Shown here piece by piece: positions 11,096 through 21,620 of a stretch of DNA of 64,000 nucleotides. The position numbers were made by a program, and so were the translations under genes. This DNA is from Galeruca laticollis (taxonomy: Eukaryota; Arthropoda; Insecta; Coleoptera; Chrysomelidae), in the NCBI GenBank assembly GCA_963921935.1, contig OY998176.1, forward strand, positions 84,174,960-84,238,959, read 5' to 3'. The notes beneath the pieces are model-generated. The model ran no database searches and had not been told where the DNA came from. It worked only from the letters and a program-made list of their open reading frames with translations. Position 1 is the stretch's first letter, and each line of letters begins with the position of its first letter.

Positions 11096-11980
11096 GTGTT
11101 GAATGTGTGTTTAGCGATAAAGATCTTGTATACATTTATAAAAGACACATGTTTCTAGATGGATAGCATGAAAGCAATCAGATGTAGCTCTTTATATCAA
11201 AGAATAATAGAAAAATGCATAGATTGCACTTTTGCTTCACCGAATAGCTTTTGTTGCGTGTGAGATCTGTGAAAAATGTGTCTGATCTGAAACAAAATGG
11301 AATATTCTGGATATGTTGAGTACGTGTATTTATGTTGTTTTTACTAGTAAAATGCAATTAATTGATATTTATATCTTCTAAAACATATCCAGCATTCATA
11401 GTAGAAAACAAACTCAGTTTTCATTATTCATTTCTCCAAAAATGTTCGTGATTGTCGAGTTTTCACTAACATCGTACCTGTTTGGAAGCATTAAATTGAA
11501 CAACCAAAGCATCAGAACAAGTGAATATCAAGAGTTGGCTAATGTAGCAAGTGGTTGATGCTGCATTCACTTGGAAAATCGTACATGACAAGCTCGCGCA
11601 CGGATCCATGGCAACTCTGCCAGACATGAATATTTCATGGAATACATTTTCATACTTTATTGAACGTGTCACTTCCTATTAGGAACAATACACCTGTCCG
11701 CCGCTCCCTCACCTCACCGTCGTCTCTGTGTGACGAGAACTAGGACTCTCGCCGCCGTAGCACGGAGGCGGTTGTCGAGGAAATACCAATAGTGTGCATG
11801 ATTATTTTGAGAAAAACACTGCCTTTTCCGTTCATTTATACGAGTGTGGAAAATTTGTTTATGTAGGGTCTTAATTTGAGACATTCATAATAATGCTGGA
11901 AACTTTTAATTTGTCAAATTGAAAATGGAATGTCTATTAAAATTGGTTGATTTGACAGATTCGTTTTACATTTATCAATT
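11096..11980. other. No recognisable gene; short GC-rich patch
   Basis: AT-rich, with one GC-rich patch at about 11696-11785 (cgccgctccctcacctcacc, then gccgccgtagcacggaggcg). The short open frame at 11466-11672 has no recognisable features. Confidence 0.3.
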
Positions 11981-11984
11981 ACTA

Positions 11985-12060
11985 TACTCTGTTTTTAAAC
12001 TAGGAGGAGTGATTTGAATTTTAGTTGACAATTCTGTAGATGTAGATCCTAAATCAAACT
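11985..12060. repeat. Fragment of the 799-bp repeat family
   Basis: The stretch from gtttttaaactaggaggagtg to caattctgtagat matches, with a few changes, the inverted complement of the repeat units at 48.8 kb and 49.6 kb and the direct sequence at 52440-52480. Only about 70 bp is shared. Confidence 0.55.
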
Positions 12061-12130
12061 TATAAAGCAAAGCAAAAAGGAATTAATTACAAATTTTGTA
12101 TTAGGATTATAAGATTTTATAAGTTTTATT

Positions 12131-13048
12131 TCACGATTTGTGTAATATAAACGCACTCTTGAATAAAGAGATGAGAAATAAATTTTTACAAGGAGTAAAT
12201 GATACATTTTTAAAAAGATCCTTCAACAACGCTCCGATACAATTTTTAAGTGCTAACTTATTGAAGCTATCTACAAATATATCTTCAAGCTGGGTAACAC
12301 ATGCAACCAAAATTCAGGCTAGTTACATTGAGCCCACCAAATGGAAAATTTGTATTGCTTACATATACCTTTGTTTGAGAAACAATGGATGTTTCTTTTC
12401 TTAAGGTATTTCGTTCATTAAAAGCAATAAATATGTCGTAGTAATGTTGTTGCATACAGTTTTTTAATAAATAACCAGTAACGGAAACTAACGTGTTGCA
12501 ATTGGTACTGTTTCGATTCCTGTAATCAGTTGTAAAGACTTGATGGTTCTCTTGATGGTAAAATGAGATCTTTACAATTTTCTGCCAAGTCTGGAGTAAC
12601 ATTTAACAACAATTCATTAATGTAGTTGGCGCCGTTAACATGCTCAAAATACTTCAGAGTAAACAACTTTTTGAATGCTGTAGAAAACTGTATGGGCGTA
12701 AGGTTTCTTGAATTAGCACAACAGTTTCTAACTTGTCCAAAAAAGTTTTCAAGGCAGTCTTGGTTTGAATTTTTTGTCAGTAAAAATATGTATCCCTTTG
12801 ATTTTAATGTACCCCAAAGGGCTTTAACTGATTTTATTGTAAGCTGCCACCCAAATATATATTTCATTTTATTAGTTAAATGTTTTCCTTCACTATTTAC
12901 CACACGGAAATTTTTCAGTAAAGTTTCAAATTCTTCCATTAACTGAAAACGTTGTTGGGTACCCATGAATGCATTGAAATTATTTAAATGGCGCGAAGTT
13001 AATAAATCGAAAACATCATTAATTGTTTTAATGAATTTAGCAGTTACT
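12131..13048 (-). pseudogene. P-element-like transposase, C-terminal part
   Basis: The minus strand reads KVTAKFIKTINDVFDLL from the TTAA boundary at 13048, then KGYIFLLTKNSNQDCLENFF (about 12800), NTLVSVTGYLL (about 12490) and FGGLNVTS (about 12330). A frameshift leads to LEDIFVDSFNKLALKN and a stop at 12131. The QDCLENFFGQVR-type box is diagnostic of P-element/THAP9-type transposases (DQE nuclease C-terminal domain). Its 5' partner lies at 15414-15815. The two were separated by piggyBac B, which landed on TTAA inside the codons of IDFKV and leaves the phase intact if removed. Confidence 0.85.
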
Positions 13049-13052
13049 TTAA

Positions 13053-15409
13053 CCTTCCACCGGTGGTGCCAAGTCTGACAGACCCGACGCTACTGTATTC
13101 GTTCGGCACTCTTCGCGTTACCGCGATATATTGCTGTACGTCTGGGTACCTTCCTAATTTGATGTCTATTAGTCACGTTGCAGAGAGTGTGAGGATAGTT
13201 TGTATAGTTTGCGAAATATTGTGTGAAAAGTCTGACAGACCCAGCGCCACTTCGGTGCTTGTGTACTAAATAATTTCATTAGGTAAATTTTTGCTGTTGT
13301 AATAACTCAACTTAAATGGATCTATGATACAAAATTGGAAGATTGTATATTCGATAATTGATCGTTGTTGCAGGTATGAGTTACGAAAGGGAGCAAGCAC
13401 GATTACGTAAACTTTGGGAAGAACTTGAACGTGAGGAGGTAGCTGACGATGATGAGGAGGAATTGGCTCAAGAAGAAGTTATAGTGGACAATAGAGACGC
13501 TGACAGTGAAACCGAACAAGAAGCGGACAGCGACGAGGGTAATGAAGAGAATATTCCTGCAGTAACCTTACGAGTACCACAGTTTCTTGGAAAAGACGGA
13601 ACGTCCAAATGACTGAAAGGTTGCCCAAACAAAAGAGTGATAACAAGAAGAGATAACATAATTCGCATCCATTTGCCAAGTGTCAGGGCAGTTGCGAAAA
13701 ATGCGAAATCTGTTCAAGAATGTTGGTCACTATTCTTTACATAAGAAATGCTCAATTCAATTGTTGACAACACAAACAAATACATATCGAACGTGATGTC
13801 GAAGTATACAAGAGAAAGATATGCAATAGTTACTGATATTGTTGAACTGAAAGCATTGTTTGGTTTATTATATTTAGCTGGTGTTTTAAAAAGTAGCCGC
13901 CTAAGTACTGAAGAATTGTGGGAAAGAAACTCAACAGGTGTTGAAAGATTCTGGCTTACTATGTCCCAGCAGAGGCTTTTATTTTTATTGAGATGTTTAC
14001 GTTTCGATGATTTAACAACGGGAGAGGCCAGAAAACAAATAGACAAACTAGCACCAATACGAGATATATTTGATTCCTTTGTTCAAAATTGTAAATCCGC
14101 CTACACAATTGGAGAAAATGGAGGCCTTTAGAGGGCGCTGCGGTTTCAAACAGTATATTCCTAATAAGCCAAATAAATATGGAATGAAAATATTTGCACT
14201 AGTGGATGCCAATATGTTTTATGTTTCTAATTTAGAGGTTTACGTGGGCCAGCAGCCTGAAGGTCCATTTCGTGTACGTAATGACACCTGCAGTATTGTG
14301 CAACGAATGGTAGCTCCTATATCAGGGACCAATAGAAACTTAACGTGCGACAATTGATTCACCACGTTTTCCCTCATAAATATTTTGCTAAGAGATCATA
14401 GGCTTACTTATGTTGGAACTGTAAAAAAAATAAACCTGAACTACCTCAGGACTTCGTAAATACGAAACCACGTCCTCTATTTTCATCTATGTTTGGCTTC
14501 CAGAAAGACATTACCATTGTCTCTTATATTCCTAATAAAGTAGAAACGTAATATTAGCTTCTAGTCAACATCACGATGATGAAATTGATATGTCAACAAA
14601 CGAAAAGGTGAAACCGTCGATCATAACATTTTATAACCAAACGAAAGGCGGAGTAGATACCTTGGATAAACTGTGCGCGACATACGATGTGGCTAGAAAC
14701 ACACGACGATGGCCCATGGTAATATTTTATGCCTCACTCAACATGGCAGGAACTAACTCGCAGATTATGTTTGCTGCCAATAATCCCGATGCAGCACCCC
14801 CGATAAGGAGACAATTCCTAAAGACACTTGCTATTAATTTATCAGAAGATCACTTGAAGCGTTGATCTTTACAGCAAAATTTGCCACGAGAAGTGCGAGA
14901 GCGAAGACAAGAAGTTGCGGGAACGTCCTTTAATGTGGTACAACCGGAAGAAATTCCTCAGGGAATAAGAAAGCGATGCCATTGTTGTCTAAAAGATTCC
15001 AAGACGATATATTATTGTTTCAAATGTAAAAAGTTTATCTGTCTCTCACACTCTCAATTTCTTTGTTTACTATGTAGACAAACGTTTAAAAGTATAAACG
15101 TGTAAAGAACTCACATTGTAGTTATGATCACTGAAGGGATTTTTATTTTGTTTTGTTTATAATGCCTTTTTATTAGAATAACTGTTACCTTTCTGTTATG
15201 TTTTAGGAAACAAGCAATAAAATTATTTTGTTTGGTAATTGTTGGGTATTCGTTCGGTACATCTAATGCAGTATATTATTGATCATAAATTACTTTAACG
15301 TGTATACACAAATGACCCGTAAATACAATAAGGTATACAAAAAAGAATTGGGTCTGGTAGACCCGGCGCCACCAGTCATGTAAAGAAAGGGGGCGCCAGC
15401 GGTAGAAGG
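13053..15409 (+). mobile_element. piggyBac-like transposon B, both ends present
   Basis: A 2357-bp element bounded by TTAA at 13049-13052 and 15410-15413. The terminal inverted repeats are ccttccaccggtggtgcc (left) and ccttctaccgctggcgcc (right, reverse complement), 15 of 18 identical. Subterminal short palindromic motifs of the form gtctgacagaccc occur at about 13072 and 13231, with gtctggtagaccc near 15352. It interrupts an antisense P-element transposase. The internal transposase is broken, so it could move only with a transposase supplied elsewhere. Confidence 0.93.
13358..15105 (+). pseudogene. piggyBac-like transposase B
   Basis: The acidic N-terminus starts at 13376 (MSYEREQARLRKLWEELERE, then a Glu/Asp stretch). 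After a frameshift near 13610 the DDE_Tnp_1_7 core follows: ECWSLFFT, ELKALFGLLYLAGVLKSS, WLTMSQQRLLFLLRCLRFDD. Another shift near 14110 precedes EAFRGRCGFKQYIPNKPNKY and the ISGTNRNLT region. FYNQTKGGVDTLDKLCATYD (about 14630-14690) carries the conserved late Asp. The C-terminal Cys-rich finger is at 14970-15100 (KRCHCCLKDSKTIYYCFKCK). Five or so disruptions across about 560 codons mark it as a pseudogene. Length and domain order otherwise match intact piggyBac transposases. Confidence 0.9.
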
Positions 15410-15413
15410 TTAA

Positions 15414-15815
15414 AATCGATGTAGGTATTAAGAGCAACTGCAACAGAATGACTAAAAATCTGAGAAGCATATGTTACTTTCATTTTTCGAAAATTATTTG
15501 GGCAGAGTCTATATTCCTTTTTTTTCATAATTGTAAATTGTATCCAAATACATTTTATTGCTAGTTCCTTCTGGTAACTCAAACCAGTAAGAACAAAAAA
15601 TGTTCCTCATAGATTTAAGTAAGTGTGGCGCATTACAAAAGTAAACAAGCTTGATATTATCTACGTAAAAAACATTGTCTGTGCTCAATTTAAGGCAGCT
15701 TTTAACTAATTTTTGGAAGTTAGAACCTTGATCAGACACCACACCTAGCACATTTAGACCGATATCACGTAACTTTCTAACTGTTTTAAACAATCCGGCC
15801 TTAATCACAGGTCCA
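15414..15815 (-). pseudogene. P-element-like transposase, middle part
   Basis: The minus strand reads AGLFKTVRKLRDIGLNVLGV, VSDQGSNFQKLVKSC and CNAPHLLKSMRNIFCS, then a frameshift near 15525 and VTYASQIFSHSVAVALNTYI up to the TTAA of piggyBac B. The CDQGSN and PHLLKSMRN-type motifs are characteristic of the P-element transposase nuclease region. The N-terminal part (THAP domain and leucine zipper) is missing. Beyond about 15815 the frame continues into endonuclease sequence of an RTE-type element, so the P sequence is truncated there. Confidence 0.82.
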
Positions 15816-15985
15816 CTGTAGATCATGGTGACGCCCTTATTGTCAATTCTCCCATCCCTGCCATCTAATTTCTTGAACCGCCAGTATATCATATTTGACT
15901 TTGAGCATTACGTCTGCTACCTTCTGCAAATTCACATCTAGGCGCATATTCCACGAAGTAAGGGTCGAGACAGTCAATTTCATTG
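15816..15985 (-). pseudogene. RTE-type endonuclease fragment next to the P remnant
   Basis: The minus strand reads LTSWNMRLDVNLQKVADVML and KYDILAVQEIRWQGW, the start of an apurinic/apyrimidinic-type endonuclease as found in RTE elements (Asn of the WN box, Glu of the QEIRW box). It runs without a stop into the P-element reading (GVTMIYSGP then VIKAGLF), forming an accidental fusion. The first 38 bp (15943-15980) are nearly identical to the tails of two palindromic elements at 29.2 and 34.6 kb. Confidence 0.6.
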
Positions 15986-15989
15986 TTAA

Positions 15990-16700
15990 AATATTCTTAG
16001 TACCCATTTTTAATTCCGGTACGTCTATTCCAATCCGATTTCTAATATTCGAGTCCAATTTGAGTCTCCGTTTCATTCAGTCGTCCAGTCCATCAACATT
16101 AGTAAATTTTCTAAGGTTGATTTTTGTTTGTACACGCATTGATCCTTTGTGTTTGTGCCATTCAGTATATTTTAATACGGATAAATAATAACTTCACAGT
16201 TTAGTTACATTTTATGGATGAAACCCGTATCCCATTATATTGATTAACAAAAGAAAAGGACAATGTTATTCAAAGGACTCGACTAATGAAGATATTAGGA
16301 CATTTTCTTTGCACACCTACCCCAGGTGAGCAATAAACTGTATAGTTAGCACCGGGAGCATTTTTTCTCGATTTATTTTACCATTATACTTCCCCGCGTG
16401 TTTCCTTTGTTATCGTATCACTGACAATGAAAATTTTTTTCGTATATAAAAATCTGCTAATCATGCTCTAACTAGTAACTACGATGTTTCAATTTTATAC
16501 TGCTCTAATGACTTGCTGGATTTTATTCCAATAGATCGTCAGATGATATAATTTAATATTATCTCCGTATCATTTTTTGGTTGTCAAGGCACCTCTGTAT
16601 ACTTTAGATGATATATTTTCTTGAATATTAAGCTGATCATTCGACAAAAAACAAAAATAAATTAAATGCGTTAAGAAACGGGTGTTTATCTAGAAATCTC
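15990..16700. other. No recognisable gene
   Basis: AT-rich sequence without a coding signal that I can support. The frame 15895-16188 on the plus strand is the complement of the endonuclease fragment. Confidence 0.3.
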
Positions 16701-16705
16701 TAAAC

Positions 16706-18080
16706 TATGAGACGAGGGCCAAATTCAGCTCACCAGTGTTATTAACGCTAAGATGATAGCTCATTGTTGTTATACTCGTAAATAAGTAGCTTCAGATTGT
16801 GACTCAGACCATCAACTCCTTCTTTGTGAAATCCAGATTAAGCTGAAGGTATGTCCACGTTCTAAACAGAAACTTTCAACGGAAATTGTTGATCCTGTCT
16901 CTTTTAAGTCAAAATATTCTCAGATTTTTCAGAGAATCTCGATTACGGATGTATCTGCTACCAATAATATGTGGTTAACATTTGAAAATATTCTTACAGA
17001 GGCGGCCCAAACAATTCAACCAAAACGCAACACACAACCTAAACAACCCTGGATTATGACCCATACATTATCCGTCATTGAAGAACATAGAGAGCTTAAG
17101 ATCTCGGGCCTGGACTCTGACGCCAAGCAAGATCGGTATAAACAATTAACACATGAAATCCAAAGACTCTGCCGCTATGCTAAGAACCAAGATAAGAACT
17201 CCTCTCTCCAAGAACTCTGAAGGGAAATACAAGCCCACGCCAACACCAACCATCAAATAGAGATGTTCCTAAAGATAAAATGTCTCAATCAGGACTTCAA
17301 ACTCAAAACTTGGTCAGTTGAAAACACAATGGATATTTCGTCACCAGCTTAGACAGGATAATTGAGCTATGGCGCAAATATTGCGAAAACCTATATTCCG
17401 ACGTTCACATTCAAGCTCCTTTTTTAAATCACGAGCGTGAGCCGGATATCCTTTTTTCGGAAGTAGAACAGGCCATTCAGAAACTAAAAACAGGTAAAGC
17501 TACAGGCATTGATGCGCTTCCAGCCGAAACTTTGAAGTGTTTACATGGTGATGTTCTACCTTTTTTCCATCGTATTTGTCATAAAATTTGGTCAGACGAT
17601 TGGACCTATTGAATCGTTGTCCCGTCACATAAAAAGTGATCTCCTAAAAAAACCAGACAACTGTCGTCTCCTCTCATTGATCTCCCATTCAAGCAAGGTT
17701 ATGTTATACATTCAGCAATCTCATTACAGGGTTTTATTAGCTGGAAAATATCCAGAGCAGGCAGGTTTCATAAAGGGACGTGGCGCGCGTGAACAGATCT
17801 TGAACTTAAGGCAAATTGTTGAGAAAGCTGGGGAACATTACTTCTCAGTCTATATCTGCTTTGTGGACTACTTTAAGGCTTTTGACAACATTAAGTGGCC
17901 TAAACTATGGGAAATTCTTCTCACCATGGGATTTCCTTACCACCTGATATTTCTCATACAACAGCTTCATGAGTCAAACACACCTCAAGTAAGATTTGAC
18001 GGTAACATGTCTGGTCCAATTACAAGAAAGGGGATCCGTCAGGGTTGTATATTGTCGCCGATGAGACGGGTACTAGAAGG
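16706..18080 (+). pseudogene. RTE-like ORF2, endonuclease end and reverse transcriptase start
   Basis: SDHQLLLCEIQIKLK near 16800 is the last endonuclease motif (SDH). A basic linker follows (16969-17220), then KTGKATGIDALPAETLK near 17500. Reverse transcriptase blocks are EQAGFIKGRGAREQILNLRQ, CFVDYFKAFDNIKWPKLW (first catalytic Asp region) and GIRQGCILSP at 18060. A few frameshifts occur between 17220 and 17650. The pattern WPKLWEILLTMGFP is typical of the RTE/BovB-like group. The YADD/FADD box is on the other side of the inserted element (FADDTTLIAVSQD near 24690). Confidence 0.8.
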
Positions 18081-18188
18081 CTGGGATTGTGGTATCTGTA
18101 TCTGTAAAGATTTGAAGGGTGGGTGGCCCCACAGCACTTAGGCCACAATTGGTCCATTGTGCATCCTTCTGAGGTTCAAAACTTCCTT

Positions 18189-20339
18189 CTAGCTCGTCAT
18201 CCAGCCTACTTTCTTGAAGTAGGCGATAACGTCGCCTGAATTAAGTTCCCTCATATTGGCGTATGTTAGCCTGTACTCGCCGAATACTTGAAACCTAAAT
18301 TGAGAGAGTGTCTGACATTCGCAAAGAATGTGTTCGACAGTCTCATCTTCATGTTCACATCCTCTACAAAGTGGGGTGTTAGATAAACCCAGTCTGTGAA
18401 GGTGTTTTCGTAGGTGGCAGTGACCAGTCAGAATTCCCGTGATCGTTCGTAGGTTCCGCCTGTTCATAGTCACGTAATTTTTGGCTACTTTGCTGTCCGG
18501 GTACTGTAGCAGTTCCTTGGCAAGCCTGCCGCCTTCTGCGTCGTCCCATCTACCCTTAAACTTATTAAGGGAGTGTTCCTTTAATAGGTCGGCCGTTGCT
18601 GACGCCGATAGACCAATGAAAGTGCCAGGTCCCAAGAGTTTTTGGGAGGCTGCCTTCTTGGCTAGCGAGTCTGCAATACGGTTTCCTTTCGATTTCTCAT
18701 GGTCCTTGATCCAGCCTAAAGTGACCGTGTTGTTGTTACAGGCTTCGATTAAGGCCATGTGACATTCTAGTACTAGGCCTGATGTAATACGTGGTCTGTT
18801 CAGGGCTAGTAGTGTTTGTCTACTGTCCGTAAGGATGTATATATTATTACCTGTGGTTTTCCTTTTCGTAATCTCTTTAGCATCGATGCAGATAGCAGTG
18901 AGCTCTGTTTGAGCAACACCTGCATTGCAGCCCATTGCCCATTTTATGTTTAGATTCAGGGATCTGGAAAAAATACCACATTCTGAGCCTACGTTGGATT
19001 TAGACCCATCTGTGAAGATGCGGATTGCGCCTTCTTCCAATGGGTCTTGTGAGTTGTTTTTAAAGATTACCTTGTAGGGCCTGTTGAAGGCATATCGCGG
19101 TGGAATCGAGTCCGTATTGGCCTGCAGCATTGGGATCTCCCTGAGGGCCTCATACCACAAGTTACGTCTCAGTTTACCGGATCCTACATCAGGTTGTATA
19201 CCAGTAGAGCGCAGACGTGCCATGGTCATCAAAACAACCTCCTTGATGTATATGTCAAGGGGAGTGAGACCGAGGATTACCTCCATAGCTCTTGTTGGTG
19301 TGGTTCTCATGCCTCCTGTTGTGTTGAGGCATGCTGTTCTTTGGATTTGGTCCAGTTTACGGACGACTGTCAGCTGGTTTGCCTTAGCTCCCCAGGCAAT
19401 CGCACCGTACGTTAGCATAGGTTTGATGATGGCAGTGTAGATCCAGGCAGCAACCTTAGGTGACATTCCCCAGGTGCGGCCGATGGTTCTACGACACTGC
19501 TCATAAGAAATATATGCTTTTTTAACTCTGTTTTCTAAGTGGGAGTTCCATGTTAACTTATTGTCAAAGGTGACCCCTAAATATTTCACCTCTGAAGAGA
19601 AATTAAGTTTGGTATCTAGGAGCTTTGGGGCTTGATGTTTTGCAAGCTTCCTTTTTTTCGTGAAGAGGACCTTTTTTGGATTTATTGACAGCGAATGGTC
19701 TCTGCACCATTGTTCTATGATATTGAGGGCCTCCTGCATTAAAGCGCAGAGTGTCTCCTCGAATCTTCCTGTTAGCAGAATCACTAAGTCATCTGCGTAT
19801 GCTATTGTGTAGTAGTTGTTATCATTGAGGTGGCTGACCAAGGAGTCTAAGACCATGTTCCATAGTAGTGGTGAGAGCACCCCTCCCTGTGGACAACCTT
19901 TTACAACCAAGCCTCTGATGGTTACATCATCTACACTGATTTTGATTGCTCTTTTTGAGAGCATGTTATATATCCAGCCATTTATGGTTTGGGGGATATT
20001 CTTATTGGAAAGTGCATTTGTTATTTAAGGAAAAGTGGTTCTATCAAATGCGCCTTCTATGTCTATGAATACACCCAGGGTGGACTCCTTATTTTCCAAC
20101 GATTTCTCGATGCGGCCCGCCACGAGATGAAGAGCCGAATCCGTGGATCTCCCTGGAGTGTATGCATGTTGATTTGGATGCAGTGGATTTCGTGTTATCA
20201 CCACATCTCTTATGTATCGTTCGCACAGCCTCTCTAAAGTCTTCATTGTAAACGATGTGATGCTAATGGGTCGATATGCTTTTGGGATGGAATAGTCCAT
20301 TATTCCTAGTTTTGGTATGAACACAACTTTGACTTCTCT

Positions 20340-20343
<4 letters not shown>
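18189..20343 (-). pseudogene. Loa-type ORF2, reverse transcriptase core, RNase H and C-terminus
   Basis: From 20343: WREVKVVFIPKLG, YRPISITSFTMKTLERL, HPNQHAYTPGRSTDSALHLV and GVFIDIEGAFDRT (first catalytic Asp). A frameshift near 20020 is followed by a long open frame 19964-18189 (591 codons). This carries GCPQGGVLSPLLWNMVLDSL, YYTIAYADDLVILLTG (catalytic Asp pair) and KYLGVTFDNKLTWNSHL. The RNase H runs from IFTDGSKSNVG through QTELTAICIDA and ILTDSRQTLLAL to LGWIKDHEKSKGNRIADSLA (His present, pattern somewhat altered). The Cys/His tail is CRGCEHEDETVEHILCEC. Only one frameshift lies in this half, so it decayed recently. Confidence 0.9.

Positions 20344-20388
<45 letters not shown>
20344..20388. 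repeat. (TA)n microsatellite, 3' tail of RTE-2
   Basis: About 22 uninterrupted TA units. Its position at the 3' end of the RTE reading (minus strand) explains it as the element's tail. Confidence 0.95.
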
Positions 20389-20391
<3 letters not shown>

Positions 20392-21601
20392 TTTAAAACG
20401 TCTTTCGACGTTGTCCGATGTCTAACTTCCATCTCTTCCTATCGTCCCATTGGCCCTCTCTCAGGTCTCGTGAGCTCATCGCCTTCGCTATTCCTTCTTT
20501 CCATGTTTTCCTAGGTCTTCCGCGTTTTCGACGATTAGGCGGCATCCAGTTCATTACTTTCTTGGGAAGTCTTTTCTCTTCCATCCTCTGAACATGCCCG
20601 TACCACACTAATTGTTTTCTCTCGATGTCCGTTATTAAGGAGCCTTCTATCCCCATTTGGAGACGTACGTCCTCATTTCGTATTCTTTGTCTTCTGCTGA
20701 TTCCTAACGATCTTCTGAATACATCTATTTCTACAGCTTCTAATCGTCTTTTGTTGTTTTCTGTTATTCGCCACGTTTCTGACCCATATAATAGGCTGCT
20801 CTTTATGAGGGTTTCGTAGATATTATATTTTCTATGTTTTCCGATTTCCTTACTCCAAATTATCCCATTCAAACACCCAATTATCCGTCTAGCTTGTGTG
20901 ATACGTTTATTTATTTCTTTGTCGTCCTTCCCTGTTATGTCGAAAGTTACACCTAAATATGTATATTCATCGCAAGCCTCAATTTCCTCCTTTTCCAGTT
21001 CTATGTTCATCTTCTCTTGTGCTATAGGTAAATATTTAGTTTTTTGGGTATTAAGTTGCAAACCCCATTTTTCGTATTCTTCCTGCAGTTTACGTGTCAT
21101 ATATTCTAAATCATCTTTGTCATTTGCTATTAAGACTTGATCATCCGCAAACTGTAAGGTATATAGACAGACGCCGCCAAGGTCAACACCCATTCCCTTA
21201 CACTTTCTCTTCCACAGGTTTAGTGCTCGGGCTACGTAGATTTTAAATAGTGTGGGTGAGACACAGCATCCCTGGCGTAGTCCTTTATTTACTATAAATT
21301 CTGGTGACAATTTATTGCCTACTTCTACTTGTGATATCGTTTGGTCGTAGAGATTTTTCAAGGCTTTTATTAGGGTATGACTAATATTAGTTTCTTGTAG
21401 GACTTTCCATAACTTATTTACAGGAACCGTATCATATGCTTTTTGGAGGTCAATAAACATGAGATGTACATCCTGATTGGTACCCATTTTTTTTTCTATC
21501 ATCTGTTTTAAGCAAAAAACGTTGTCTGTGCAGGTTCTTCCAGCTCTAAAACCCGATTGCTCCTCTTCTTCTTGTTCCCTGTATTCAGATTCTATTAAAT
21601 C
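20344..21601 (-). CDS. 5'-truncated RTE-type reverse transcriptase (RTE-2), open frame
   Basis: An innermost insertion in the Loa element, between KGW and REVKV codons. The minus frame is open from 21601 (DLIESEYREQ) to 20393, about 400 codons. Blocks are EEQSGFRAGRTCTDNVFCLK, LMFIDLQKAYDTVPVNKLW (Asp), GLRQGCCVSPTLFKIY and LQFADDQVLIANDKDDLEYM (Asp pair), then KYLPIAQEK, EYTYLGVTFD, LYGSETWRIT and the C-terminal RRKRGRPRKTWKEGI box typical of RTE elements. The 3' end is a (TA)n run at 20344-20388, the usual short-repeat tail of RTE. The endonuclease is absent. No stop or frameshift was seen, so it is the youngest layer. Confidence 0.9.
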
Positions 21602-21620
21602 TCGAAGGATTTAATAGAAT

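Noticed and set aside
12138..12404. Plus-strand frame of 88 codons
   Set aside because: It is the complement of the P-element C-terminus, which has recognisable motifs on the minus strand.
15843..16076. A separate 77-residue protein starting upstream of the endonuclease fragment
   Set aside because: The N-terminal part lies in noncoding flank; only the WNMRL...QEIRW portion resembles a known domain.
20317..20514. Plus-strand frame across the (TA)n tract
   Set aside because: It encodes only repeated Ile-Tyr from the microsatellite and the complement of the RTE end.
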